Shown: piece by piece, positions 43,698 to 52,634 of the stretch
How positions within the stretch are numbered: position 1 is the stretch's first letter
Layout of the letters: each line of letters begins with the position of its first letter
Assembly (NCBI GenBank): GCA_964452915.1
Contig: CAYVNW010000006.1
Coordinates: 19,669 to 83,668 of the forward strand
Length of the DNA stretch: 64,000 nt
Direction: 5' to 3'
DNA from: Colivivens sp964452915
GTDB taxonomy: Bacteria > Bacteroidota > Bacteroidia > Bacteroidales > Bacteroidaceae
Made by a program: the position numbers and the translations under genes
The notes under the pieces: model-generated
What the model was told of the DNA's origin: nothing
Database searches by the model: none
The model's input: only the letters and a program-made list of their open reading frames with translations

Positions 43698-44344
43698 AAA
43701 TACTATCCGCATTACTTCTGCTATCATTGTTTTTAAATTCCAATGCCCAAACGCTGGAACAGCAAGGATATGTCAAAATAAAAGATGTAGATCCAACTAT
43801 ACGCATTAGTTTGATGTATAGTCGGCCAGACAACTTTACTGGCATAATTCTATATACAGATCTTCACGATGCATATCTTCATCCAGAAGCAGCTCAAGCA
43901 CTTAAGAAATGCCAGACCAGGCTGAAAGAATTGCATCCAGAATTAAGTTTGATTGTCTACGATGCGGCACGGCCGATGTCGATTCAGCAGAAAATGTGGA
44001 ATAAAGTAAAAGGGACTTCTAAAAGCATTTATGTAAGCAATCCTGCCAATGGAGGCGGACTTCACAATTATGGCTTCGCTGTTGACATAACAATTTGTGA
44101 CGAGAAGGGTGACAGCATCCCGATGGGAACAAAAATAGATTATATGGGAAAAGCGGCACATCCCGAACTTGATGAAGAGTTAGTACGTAAAGGCATCATA
44201 ACCCAAAAAGCAGCAGATAACCGCCGACTCTTACGTGAAGTAATGAATGCTGGCGGATTCAAGGTACTAAAGACTGAATGGTGGCATTTCAACCTTAAGA
44301 CCAGAGCACAAATAAAAGCGGAGAAAAGACAACCGATCAAATAA
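43694..44344 (+). CDS. D-Ala-D-Ala dipeptidase (M15D, VanX-like)
   Basis: About 216 residues with a signal peptide (LFLNSNAQ). The zinc site of M15 peptidases is complete: GGGLHNYGFAVDITI holds His and Asp, and TEWWHFNL holds the Glu and third His. VYDAARPMSIQQ supplies the family Arg. The enzyme cleaves D-Ala-D-Ala, here in the periplasm as a wall-recycling activity; no vanA or vanH neighbours suggest resistance. The open frame extends to 43667, but the ATG at 43694 starts the signal peptide and overlaps the previous stop. Confidence 0.9.
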   Translation: MKILSALLLLSLFLNSNAQTLEQQGYVKIKDVDPTIRISLMYSRPDNFTGIILYTDLHDAYLHPEAAQALKKCQTRLKELHPELSLIVYDAARPMSIQQKMWNKVKGTSKSIYVSNPANGGGLHNYGFAVDITICDEKGDSIPMGTKIDYMGKAAHPELDEELVRKGIITQKAADNRRLLREVMNAGGFKVLKTEWWHFNLKTRAQIKAEKRQPIK

Positions 44345-44377
44345 CACACTGCTAATCATTCAATCCGTTCAACAATT

Positions 44378-45574
44378 ATGGGACCATTTATTAAAAAGCA
44401 TCTACACGACGACATAAATGAGCTCGCACTTCATGCCAATTTGTATCCAGACATTGACATCAAGGCCGCAATTATTCAAATTCAAGGTTGGCAAATTGCT
44501 AATAGGAAACTTCCTCTCTGGGCTAACACCAATGGAATAATATATCCAAAACATATTTCTCTCGAACAGTGTTCATCGCAAACTACCGCTGAATACAAAG
44601 CCTCCATCATCAAAAACCTGGCCAGCAAAGAGCGCATGGCTGATATGACAGGAGGGTATGGAGTTGATGCTGTTATAATGGGGCGTATGTTCAGCCACCT
44701 GACGTTTGTTGAGCCGAACAAGGATTTGTGTGAATTGGCGGCACATAATTTACCGTTACTTGGTATTAAGGAGTTTACCATTGAAAACAAAAGGTGTGAA
44801 GATGCCTTACATATAATTGCACACCAAGACTTTATATTTGTTGATCCTTCACGTAGAAATTCCAACGGGGCAAGGGTTGTATCAATCAGCGAATGTACGC
44901 CCAATGTTCATGAATTGAACAAGCAACTATGCGAAAAGGCTGATACAGTAATGATTAAATTATCCCCTATGTTGAGTGTCAGTTCATTAGTCAAAGAACT
45001 CCAAGGAATAAAGGCTATACATATCGTTAGTGTAAATAACGAATGTAAAGAAATACTCGCAATACTCACCGACACACTGTTTAAGGTTCCTATAATCAAA
45101 TGTGTAAATATAACAGATAAAGAGACACAAGTCTTTTCATTTACTCAAGAGGAGGAAGATGCATGCCCACACACGTATGTGAGAGACTTACAAACATTTT
45201 TATATGAGCCAAACGCATCACTAATGAAAGCATGTTGCTTCAATTCCATTGCGTCACAATACAACATGTCACAGCTACATCCCAATAGCCACTTATACAC
45301 TTCCGACGATCTTATCGAAGATTTCCCTGGGAGGTCTTTTCGAGTGGATAAAGTTCTATCTATGAATAAATATGATATTAAAGAACTGCAGAAACTTAAA
45401 AAGGCCAACATATCAATAAGGAACTTTCATTCGACAGTTACAAATTTGCGGCAACGTTTGAAATTGGAGGAAGGCGGAGACTCCTTCATATTTGCAACCA
45501 CATTAGCCGACAATCGGAAAGTATTATTACTGTGCCGTAAAATCACGGATTCACAAAGGGAATCAGATTATTGA
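44378..45574 (+). CDS. THUMP-like SAM-dependent methyltransferase
   Basis: 398 residues. A Rossmann methyltransferase core includes RMADMTGGYGVDAVIM (SAM loop, about 87-102), LTFVEPNKDLCELAAHN and FIFVDPSRRNSNG. The C-terminus (about 300-398, FPGRSFRVDKVLSMNKYDIK, ISIRNFHSTVTNLRQRLKL) matches the THUMP-like domain of this Bacteroidetes family. RNA is a likely substrate from the domain type, unproven. It is 33 bases after the M15 gene and may be its operon partner; it converges with the gene at 45626. Confidence 0.85.
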   Translation: MGPFIKKHLHDDINELALHANLYPDIDIKAAIIQIQGWQIANRKLPLWANTNGIIYPKHISLEQCSSQTTAEYKASIIKNLASKERMADMTGGYGVDAVIMGRMFSHLTFVEPNKDLCELAAHNLPLLGIKEFTIENKRCEDALHIIAHQDFIFVDPSRRNSNGARVVSISECTPNVHELNKQLCEKADTVMIKLSPMLSVSSLVKELQGIKAIHIVSVNNECKEILAILTDTLFKVPIIKCVNITDKETQVFSFTQEEEDACPHTYVRDLQTFLYEPNASLMKACCFNSIASQYNMSQLHPNSHLYTSDDLIEDFPGRSFRVDKVLSMNKYDIKELQKLKKANISIRNFHSTVTNLRQRLKLEEGGDSFIFATTLADNRKVLLLCRKITDSQRESDY

Positions 45575-45625
45575 CTTGTATTTCATAAAAAGATAAACCT
45601 CCAAACGAACCTATAAACAGTACTG

Positions 45626-46141
45626 TTATACCTCTATTAAACGCACCTCTGTATTTTTCATCGGAATAATATCAGAAAGTTCTACACCTTTATTTACTGC
45701 TTGCAGACAACGGCAAAACAATCCGTGACTTACAGCAAGAATGGTCTTGCCAAGATATGCTTTCTTGACATAATCAAAGAATAGCCTCGCACGCTCTTTC
45801 ATATTAACTACAGATTCGGCATCATCTGGAATAACAATTTTATGAGTTCCGTCTACAACCATTCCCGTTGCACTCCCCCAGTCCCTTTCACGGAGCAATG
45901 GAGTCTCCACAATCTCAACTTTCAACACCTTATTAATTATAGCAGCAGTGTCTTTGCATCGTTTTAAATCACTACACAAGATCAGATCAACTGACATTGC
46001 CGCCAAACTGTCTGCAGACTCCCTTATTTGTCTCTTACCCTCTTCCGTCAAATGGCCCTGCATTAGCCCTTGCAATATATGGCGCCGGTTTTCCTCGGTT
46101 TCGCCATGCCTGTATAGATATATTTTGGTCTTCATAATCAT
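45626..46141 (-). CDS. Histidine phosphatase family protein
   Basis: About 171 residues. The phosphohistidine motif is IYLYRHGETEENRR at the N-terminus. LILCSDLKRCKDTAAII carries the second Arg, and ILAVSHGLFCRCL the second His. It resembles phosphoglycerate mutase-like phosphatases (for example alpha-ribazole or broad sugar phosphatases). The open frame extends to 46219 but the extra N-terminus is unlike the family; the start at 46141 makes an ATGA overlap with the YqaA-type gene. Substrate unknown. Confidence 0.85.
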   Translation of the reverse strand: MIMKTKIYLYRHGETEENRRHILQGLMQGHLTEEGKRQIRESADSLAAMSVDLILCSDLKRCKDTAAIINKVLKVEIVETPLLRERDWGSATGMVVDGTHKIVIPDDAESVVNMKERARLFFDYVKKAYLGKTILAVSHGLFCRCLQAVNKGVELSDIIPMKNTEVRLIEV

Positions 46142-46593
46142 ACTAATGCCATTACAGAATAAGCTACAACAATATAACGGATACACTTCCCCAAAAAGGT
46201 AGACAACAAGGTTCCCCACACGTTTGCCCTCAATATACCAAGAGCTATACTAATTGCAGTTCCTAAGATTGGTATGAATGCAAAAAAACCCATCCATGCG
46301 CCATAACGCTCTACATAATGTTGAGCTGCTTCCATCCGCTTAGGTTTTATCTTGAACCACTTTGATATTGTTGCAGGTTTACAGAACGACCCAATTGCAT
46401 AATTAACCATAGAACCTGCCACATTTCCAATTGTTCCACTGGCTACAGTCAATACCGGATCCATATCGCTTGCTGCTAACAACGCAGCCATGACCGCTTC
46501 ACTGCTAAACGGGAAAAAAGTACCTGCAAGAAACGATGCTATCCCCATCCCCCAATAACCGTAACTTATGAAAAACTCATTTAAAGAATCCAT
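46138..46593 (-). CDS. YqaA/DedA-type membrane protein
   Basis: About 151 residues with four to five hydrophobic segments. GYWGMGIASFLAGTFFPFSSEAVMAALL and GNVAGSMVNYAIG match small SNARE-associated/VTT-domain proteins of the YqaA group. Their role is thought to be lipid or membrane homeostasis. I use the ATG at 46593, which overlaps the upstream membrane gene by 13 bases; a longer frame starts at 46638. Confidence 0.85.
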   Translation of the reverse strand: MDSLNEFFISYGYWGMGIASFLAGTFFPFSSEAVMAALLAASDMDPVLTVASGTIGNVAGSMVNYAIGSFCKPATISKWFKIKPKRMEAAQHYVERYGAWMGFFAFIPILGTAISIALGILRANVWGTLLSTFLGKCIRYIVVAYSVMALV

Positions 46594-47570
46594 ACATTCA
46601 ATACGAAAGCTATTATGACAAACAATGACAGCATACACACAACCGTATTCGACAAGGATGTGGAGTCATTTGCTATATAGTGTCCGCCAATAATAGAGGT
46701 GTTCATGATGACCATGGGAAGAATTATCGCACTACAGACAGGCTGTAACAATAACAATATGAAATACACAAAACCATGTAGAATAATGATATTATAAATT
46801 ATACGTGTTCTTGTCTTATCCAAATATATCCGCATATAAAAGTCCAATACCCCTATAATAAATATAATGAACAAAAGACAAGACATGAGAATCTCGCCTG
46901 TAGACATCGAGGAATACCCACCGAGATGAAAGTCAACCATCTGCTTAAGTATTCCAACGAAATTATTCATCTTATCACAACAGAACGCAATACTTCCCGT
47001 TATCCAAAATGGAGTAACAAGCCCCAAGATGGAACCACTTATGCTTCGCGCATTAATGGCCCTGAGAATATACATTGACAGCCAATAAATTGGTGCCAGC
47101 CAAATTACCTTAGGGAATACAAGAGCACTTATTCCTATATAAAGGAAAGTCACATAAGCGAGACCTGCTGTACTTTCCTGCTGGTAAGAACTAAACAAGG
47201 TGAAATAAGACAATAGTAGGAAAAACATCACGACATAACCCGGCGTAAACGAATGCAAAAAAGTACTTGCAGTTATCAGGGCAGCAAATGTAAAACTCAT
47301 TGCCCTCGAATTTAGCCGCAACATCACTTGGGAAATATTCAGTTCTCCAATGACGTAAATAGTTATTGCCACAGTCAGAATTACAAGTGCCGTATTGATC
47401 CATCCTGCCCCACATACATATTCGGGCAGCAAGTTCCAAACGCCATACTGACTAAAATCCTTTCCAGCGCTTCCCCCAACTATCATCCACACGATAACAG
47501 TCACTACGATTATCGTATGGAGAGATGTCGGGCTGGCAGCAAGAGAGCTTTGAAACTTCCTGATATCCAA
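46581..47570 (-). CDS. Multi-pass membrane protein, unknown function
   Basis: 329 residues with about nine hydrophobic segments and no recognised catalytic motif. The layout (VVTVIVWMIVGG, then helices through VLNVWIL at the end) resembles conserved Bacteroidetes inner-membrane proteins lacking a name. It sits between purD (24 bases upstream) and the YqaA-type gene (13-base overlap), so it is part of the DPP IV-purD operon. Confidence 0.7.
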   Translation of the reverse strand: MDIRKFQSSLAASPTSLHTIIVVTVIVWMIVGGSAGKDFSQYGVWNLLPEYVCGAGWINTALVILTVAITIYVIGELNISQVMLRLNSRAMSFTFAALITASTFLHSFTPGYVVMFFLLLSYFTLFSSYQQESTAGLAYVTFLYIGISALVFPKVIWLAPIYWLSMYILRAINARSISGSILGLVTPFWITGSIAFCCDKMNNFVGILKQMVDFHLGGYSSMSTGEILMSCLLFIIFIIGVLDFYMRIYLDKTRTRIIYNIIILHGFVYFILLLLQPVCSAIILPMVIMNTSIIGGHYIANDSTSLSNTVVCMLSLFVIIAFVLNVWIL

Positions 47571-47594
47571 TTTTGCCTATAGTTATTCTGTTGC

Positions 47595-48863
47595 TTATAA
47601 ATCCCGACCTATGTCAGAACGAAAATACTTTTTCTCAAATTGTATTGTCTGCGCACCTCTGAAAGATTTGCTCAATGCCTCTTCCTTGTTACGCCCATAT
47701 GAACTTACAGCAATAACCCTGCCACCATTAGTTACAATCTGGCCATTCTCCAGTTTTGTTCCTGCATGAAATACGATACTGTCTTTCACATTAGCGATTC
47801 CTGTAATCGGATAGCCTTTCTTATACGCCTCCGGATAGCCTCCGGACACAAGCATGACGCATACAGCAGACCTGTTATCGATTTCAATCGTCTTTTCATC
47901 CAAATTGCCATCTGCGACTCCTTCCAACAAGTCCACAAGGTCACTCTTAATGCGAAGCATCACGCTCTCTGTCTCCGGATCACCCATGCGGACATTATAC
48001 TCAATTACCATAGGGTTGCCGTCAACATTGATAAGTCCGAAGAAAATAAATCCTTTATAATCTATTTGTTCTTCAGCCAACCCCATAATAGTAGGGCGGA
48101 TAATACGCTCCTCAACCTTACTCATCCACTGTTTGTCGGCAAATGGAACAGGACTTACTGAGCCCATGCCCCCTGTATTCAATCCTGTATCTCCTTCACC
48201 TATGCGCTTGTAGTCCTTTGCTTCTGGCAGAATTGTATAGTGGTTACCATCTGTCAGCACAAATACCGAACATTCGATACCGCTAAGAAATTCCTCAATG
48301 ACAACGGTGGCACTTGCACTTCCGAACATTCCACTAAGCATTTCCTTCAGTTCTTTTTTAGCTTCTTCAAGTGTCGGTACAATTAGTACGCCCTTTCCTG
48401 CACACAGACCGTCCGCTTTCAACACATATGGAGCTTTCAAGGTCTCAAGGAACTTTAAGCCTTCGTCCAATGTTGTGCCGTTGAAACTCTTGTATGCAGC
48501 TGTCGGTATATGATGACGTTGCATAAATTCTTTAGCGAACTGCTTAGACCCCTCAAGCATAGCCCCTTGTTTTGACGGACCTATGACAGGGATGCACTTC
48601 AGTTGCTCATCGTTCTTAAAATAATCATATATACCTTTCACTAATGGTACTTCAGGACCTACCACAACCATATCAATGCCTTTTGCCAAAACAACATCTT
48701 TTATTTTGTCAAAGTCATCAACATTGATATTCACGTTTTCGCCCACTTCAGCCGTGCCTGCATTACCTGGAGCGATAAACATCTGCTCGACTTTTTTACT
48801 TTGCGATATTTTCCACGCCAATGCGTGTTCTCTGCCACCACTACCTAATAGAAGAATCTTCAT
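47595..48863 (-). CDS. purD: Phosphoribosylamine--glycine ligase
   Basis: 422-residue ATP-grasp enzyme of purine synthesis (GAR synthetase). The N-terminus ILLLGSGGREHALAWK is diagnostic. GPSKQGAMLEGSKQFAKEFM, YVLKADGLCAGKGVLI, NTGGMGSVSPVPF and EYNVRMGDPETESVML follow in order. Full length. It starts 5 bases after the DPP IV gene, an odd partner for a purine gene that I take as simple co-transcription. Confidence 0.96.
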   Translation of the reverse strand: MKILLLGSGGREHALAWKISQSKKVEQMFIAPGNAGTAEVGENVNINVDDFDKIKDVVLAKGIDMVVVGPEVPLVKGIYDYFKNDEQLKCIPVIGPSKQGAMLEGSKQFAKEFMQRHHIPTAAYKSFNGTTLDEGLKFLETLKAPYVLKADGLCAGKGVLIVPTLEEAKKELKEMLSGMFGSASATVVIEEFLSGIECSVFVLTDGNHYTILPEAKDYKRIGEGDTGLNTGGMGSVSPVPFADKQWMSKVEERIIRPTIMGLAEEQIDYKGFIFFGLINVDGNPMVIEYNVRMGDPETESVMLRIKSDLVDLLEGVADGNLDEKTIEIDNRSAVCVMLVSGGYPEAYKKGYPITGIANVKDSIVFHAGTKLENGQIVTNGGRVIAVSSYGRNKEEALSKSFRGAQTIQFEKKYFRSDIGRDL

Positions 48864-48868
48864 ATTTG

Positions 48869-51016
48869 TTATTTTAAATAATCGTTGAAATATTGTGTTA
48901 TCTTTTTGTGTAAATGTATACGGTCAGTTCCAAGCATATTATGTTCATCACCTGGATAGGTAAACAAATCCGGATAGGTATCTGCGTCTATGCACGCTCT
49001 GATAAACGAAAATGTATGCTGAGGCACACAAACATTGTCGTTTCCTCCATAAATAATAAGCAATTTGCCTTTCAGGTTGCCTGCCTTATTAAGTACAGAT
49101 GTTTTGGCATAACCATCGGGGTTGGTTTGCGGTGTATCCATATAGCGCTCACCATACATCACTTCGTAATATTTCCAATCAATTACAGGACCACCTGCCA
49201 CTCCCACCTTGAATACATCGGGATAAGTAGTCATCAAACTGGTTGTCATAAACCCGCCAAAACTCCATCCATGCACCCCTATTCGTTTCGAATCAACATA
49301 CGGAAGACTCTTTAGATAGTCAATACCTTTAAGTTGGTCTTTCATCTCTTCCACACCCAACTGTCGGAACGTTACTTTTTCAAACTCGGCACCTCTATGT
49401 TCACTTCCTCTGTTATCGAGACTGAACATAACATAGCCTTGTTGTGCCATCCAAACATCCCAACCACCGACATTCCAATGACGCGATGCTTCAATCAGAT
49501 GGTTGTGCGGACCACCATAAACATAAACTACAGCAGGATACTTCTTGTTAGGGGCGAAGTCTGTAGGGAGTACAAGTCTATAATAAAGATCTGTCTGCCC
49601 GTCAGCCGCCTTTATTGTTCCTACCTTAATTTCAGGCGCATTATAATTGTCCCATGGTTCGTCGGCATTCAATAAGTGCACTGTTTTACTCTTTCCGCTT
49701 GTAGTAATAACGTCAACCTTTCGTGCTACTTCCGGAGAGGACCATTCATCGACTACATACGTGCCATTAGCTGACAATGATGCTTCATGCACGCCTTTCC
49801 CCTCATCCAATAAAGTCCACTTGCCTTTCATTGTCACACTATATATATTCTTTTGCAGCGGATTTTGTTCATTACTGGTGAACAACGCAGTCCTGTCTGT
49901 CTTGTTAAATCCCAGAAAATCAATTACCTCAAACTTGCCTTTTGTTAGTTGCGACAATTGTTTGCCGTCCTTATTATACAGATATAAATGCAGATATCCA
50001 TCCTTGCGTGTAATATATATGAACTTCGAGTCATCCCACGGAAGGAACTTTATGGGGTGCATAGGCTCCACATATCTTTCGTCAGTCTCGTCAAACAACA
50101 CTGCATTCTTGCTCCCTGTACGCGCATCGTAGCTAACCAGCTGAGCATGATTCTGGTCACGGTTAAGCTCAATCACATATATAGATGCCTCATCAGGACT
50201 CCATGTTATATTGGTAAAATAGCGGTCGGTAGGATCACCTGCATCAAGGTAAATAGTCTTTCCTGTCTTTGTGTCATACACACCGATCGTCACTTTATGG
50301 CTCATCTCTCCCGCCATTGGATACTTGTCGGGCACCATCGTGGCACACCGTGTCGATATATCGACCTGCGGATATGTTGCAACCATCGACTGGTCCATAC
50401 GGTAGAAAGCTAAAAATCTTCCAGACGGGCTCCAAAAAGACCCGTTGTTTATTCCAAACTCGTTGCGATGTACTGGCTCACCATACACAATGTCTATGCT
50501 GCCGTCACTACTGACAGCTGTTTTCTTTCCATCAGCGGTAATGACATACAAATTATGATCGGCTGTATAAGCAAGGTTACGTGACGCTACGGAAAACTCA
50601 CGGTTGCCTGCCTTCATATCATACGGCTGAGACCACACGACCTTCTTTGCCTGCCAGTCCACTAGCACCTGCTCATCACCCATGTCATACAACACCAAAG
50701 TCTGACCTTCATATGGGAATTTTGAGTAGTACAAATGACTGAGCGATTTCTTACCCGCTTTCTCTAATATCTCATTTATATCAGACAAAGTGAATAAAGT
50801 CTTACCGGCTCCTGTCAAAAATCCACTCTGCACCTCATCAATATCGAGTTTCACAAGTTCGTTGCCCCACCATTCCACATATAAATACTGAGGCTGGTTT
50901 TGATAAAAACTCTTGCCGCCATAGACAAGGTCATCAATTGTAAACAGTTTCTTTTCTTGTCCCATTATTTGAATTGCCACAGACAACACTATGGCCAAAT
51001 ATATCAATCGCTTCAT
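48869..51016 (-). CDS. S9B dipeptidyl peptidase IV
   Basis: 715 residues with a signal peptide (VAIQIMG). The N-terminal eight-bladed propeller (about 30-450) is followed by an alpha/beta-hydrolase catalytic domain: Ser in VHGWSFGGFMTTS (about 567), Asp in IYGGNDNVCVPQ (about 645) and His in PGDEHNMLGTDR (about 680). DPP IV enzymes release X-Pro dipeptides in the periplasm or at the surface. First gene of a five-gene minus operon with its own promoter. Confidence 0.93.
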   Translation of the reverse strand: MKRLIYLAIVLSVAIQIMGQEKKLFTIDDLVYGGKSFYQNQPQYLYVEWWGNELVKLDIDEVQSGFLTGAGKTLFTLSDINEILEKAGKKSLSHLYYSKFPYEGQTLVLYDMGDEQVLVDWQAKKVVWSQPYDMKAGNREFSVASRNLAYTADHNLYVITADGKKTAVSSDGSIDIVYGEPVHRNEFGINNGSFWSPSGRFLAFYRMDQSMVATYPQVDISTRCATMVPDKYPMAGEMSHKVTIGVYDTKTGKTIYLDAGDPTDRYFTNITWSPDEASIYVIELNRDQNHAQLVSYDARTGSKNAVLFDETDERYVEPMHPIKFLPWDDSKFIYITRKDGYLHLYLYNKDGKQLSQLTKGKFEVIDFLGFNKTDRTALFTSNEQNPLQKNIYSVTMKGKWTLLDEGKGVHEASLSANGTYVVDEWSSPEVARKVDVITTSGKSKTVHLLNADEPWDNYNAPEIKVGTIKAADGQTDLYYRLVLPTDFAPNKKYPAVVYVYGGPHNHLIEASRHWNVGGWDVWMAQQGYVMFSLDNRGSEHRGAEFEKVTFRQLGVEEMKDQLKGIDYLKSLPYVDSKRIGVHGWSFGGFMTTSLMTTYPDVFKVGVAGGPVIDWKYYEVMYGERYMDTPQTNPDGYAKTSVLNKAGNLKGKLLIIYGGNDNVCVPQHTFSFIRACIDADTYPDLFTYPGDEHNMLGTDRIHLHKKITQYFNDYLK

Positions 51017-51039
51017 ATACCTTATATTTAATCACCCTG

Positions 51040-51071
51040 CAAAGTTAGTGTAAATCACAAAAACTTCCAAA
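51040..51071 (-). promoter_or_regulatory. Promoter of the DPP IV-purD operon
   Basis: On the minus strand TTTG (51071-51068), 20 bases, TAACTTTG (51047-51040), 23 bases before the start codon. Confidence 0.75.
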
Positions 51072-51188
51072 TTTAATCTGCCATTTCCCATAACAACCGA
51101 CATGTGCAAAGTGAAAATGCGTTCAAATACATAAAAGCGATACAGATGTCCGAAAAGTAATCTCACCCCATAATTTTATCTTTAATTA

Positions 51189-51220
51189 TTTGCACGATTA
51201 CCGTAATTTTACTATATTTG
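51189..51220 (+). promoter_or_regulatory. Promoter of the Lrp-type regulator gene
   Basis: TTTG (51189-51192), 20 bases, TATATTTG (51213-51220); the ATG is 31 bases on. Ideal Bacteroidetes promoter. Confidence 0.8.
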
Positions 51221-51251
51221 CTTTGAAATAGATAAACTCAATTCAAAAGTC

Positions 51252-51722
51252 ATGACAAAAATAGACAGACTAGACAGAAAGATATTGGAAATTATCTCCA
51301 ACAATGCCCGCTTACCATTTAAGGACGTTGCGGCTGAATGTGGGGTTTCACGCGCTGCCATACATCAACGTGTCCAGAGACTTATTGATGCAGGAGTCAT
51401 CACCGGTTCCGGTTACTATGTTGCCCCTAAAGTGCTTGGCTACTCAACGTGTACATTCGTGGGCATCAAACTTGAAAAAGGATCACTATACAAAGAAGTA
51501 GTGGAACATATAAGTCAAATTCCTGAAGTGGTTGAATGCCACTGCACCACCGGTCAATACTATATGTTCATAAAGATGTATGCTAAAGATAACGCTCATC
51601 TTATGGACATTCTGAGCAACAAGATACAAGCCATTCCTGGTGTCAGCTCAACCGAAACTCTTATTTCACTCGACCAGACAATAAAGAAACAAGTACCAAT
51701 CACCATTCTCGACCAAGAATAA
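51252..51722 (+). CDS. Lrp/AsnC family transcriptional regulator
   Basis: 156 residues. An N-terminal winged helix (LDRKILEIISNNARLPFKDV, GVSRAAIHQRVQRLIDAGVI) is followed by a RAM ligand-binding domain (about 65-145, YSTCTFVGIKLEKGS, VECHCTTGQYYMFIKMYAKD). These feast/famine proteins sense amino acids and form octamers. The effector is unknown. The DUF4491 gene follows after 7 bases, probably on the same transcript. Confidence 0.93.
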   Translation: MTKIDRLDRKILEIISNNARLPFKDVAAECGVSRAAIHQRVQRLIDAGVITGSGYYVAPKVLGYSTCTFVGIKLEKGSLYKEVVEHISQIPEVVECHCTTGQYYMFIKMYAKDNAHLMDILSNKIQAIPGVSSTETLISLDQTIKKQVPITILDQE

Positions 51723-51729
51723 TAAGGCC

Positions 51730-52023
51730 ATGTATATTGAAGGACTGCTCATCGGAATCTGTACTTTCCTGACCATAGGAGTATTCCATCCAATAGTGAT
51801 AAAAACAGAATATTATACAGGCACCCGCCTTTGGTGGGTGTTCTTGTTGTTTGGCATAGGTGGAATTATAGGGACTCTGTTCATCTCAAATACATTTTGG
51901 GCATCACTGCTCGGGGTGTTCTCTTTTTCTTGCTTGTGGAGCATAAAGGAATTGTTTGAGCAGGAAGAACGGGTGAGAAAAGGGTGGTTTCCCAAGAATC
52001 CCAAGAGGAAATATAAGTTTTAA
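51730..52023 (+). CDS. DUF4491 small membrane protein
   Basis: 97 residues with three hydrophobic segments (about 3-22, 38-56, 60-78). FHPIVIKTEYYTGTRLWWVF, SIKELFEQEERVRKGWFP and the final NPKRKYKF match DUF4491 of Bacteroidales. Function unknown. Co-transcribed with the Lrp-type gene. A hairpin with a T-run lies 100 bases past the stop. Confidence 0.8.
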   Translation: MYIEGLLIGICTFLTIGVFHPIVIKTEYYTGTRLWWVFLLFGIGGIIGTLFISNTFWASLLGVFSFSCLWSIKELFEQEERVRKGWFPKNPKRKYKF

Positions 52024-52126
52024 GTCACTATTTGCCTGTTGAATTTTCGGGGATCACCAAGTATATATTGCTTCCTTCTTTCCGACAGGGTTTAACTTTT
52101 GTCGATGAATATAACTCAAAACAAGA

Positions 52127-52172
52127 AGGGTGTATCATAATCTGTTTTATGGTACATCCTCTTTTTCTTTTT
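52127..52172 (+). terminator. Terminator after the DUF4491 gene
   Basis: AGGGTGTATCATAA pairs with TTATGGTACATCCT (two G-U pairs), loop near 52141-52145, followed by CTTTTTCTTTTT. It is a relative of the inverted repeat at 52302-52345. Confidence 0.75.
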
Positions 52173-52430
52173 AAGTTTGAATCAAAAAGCTGAATTAATT
52201 ACCCTTCGAGGCTCATCAAGTTATTGCCCAAAGTTCATCAAGTTATCAATCAAAATAAGTTTGTTGATTACCTTAGTCCACAGAGTCATTCCGACTATTG
52301 TAAAACAAGAGGGTGCATCGGAATTTTGATACACCCTCTTGTTTTGGCTTTCTTGTTGGTAAAAGTTTGTTGTTGTAGCCATCGTAAAGGTACATACAAT
52401 TCTTCATACCGCAAAACCTTTCTCCAAGTT
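52173..52430. other. Intergenic region with an 18-bp inverted repeat
   Basis: No gene seen. The main feature is the inverted repeat at 52302-52345; the rest looks like decayed insertion-sequence flank. Confidence 0.55.
52302..52345. repeat. 18-bp inverted repeat, 17 of 18 pairs
   Basis: AAAACAAGAGGGTGCATC (52302-52319) and GATACACCCTCTTGTTTT (52328-52345) pair except at one position, loop 8 bases. The left arm resembles the arm of the hairpin at 52118-52140. Confidence 0.85.
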
Positions 52431-52577
52431 CTATGCAGCAATGCTGTATTGCATCACCGGCATCATCATCGGCAGATTTTGGTGAGGTCTCTTGTAGTTG
52501 TAGTACTTGATGAATTTGTCGATTCCGTTGCGTAGTTCATTCGCCGTGTCAGCAGGGTTGCGATACACGCTTTCCTA
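52431..52577 (-). pseudogene. Transposase C-terminal remnant (rve/IS3-like)
   Basis: On the minus strand a frame of 47 codons ends at the stop 52433-52431. It reads ESVYRNPADTANELRNGIDK and then FIKYYNYKRPHQNL, the C-terminal end of an integrase-core transposase (R-P-H-Q-N-L is the family hallmark near the end). An in-frame TAG at 52577-52575 cuts it off from anything upstream, and no N-terminal part, full DDE core or complete ends are present. It is a scar, too short to assign to an IS family safely. Confidence 0.75.
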
Positions 52578-52634
52578 CTTGATACCGTGAGTATTATTGC
52601 CTACGGCCGTAATTTGACAAAACGATTGAGTCTG

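Noticed and set aside
43694..44344. Vancomycin-resistance VanX
   Set aside because: It has a signal peptide and no vanA or vanH partners; a periplasmic wall dipeptidase is more likely.
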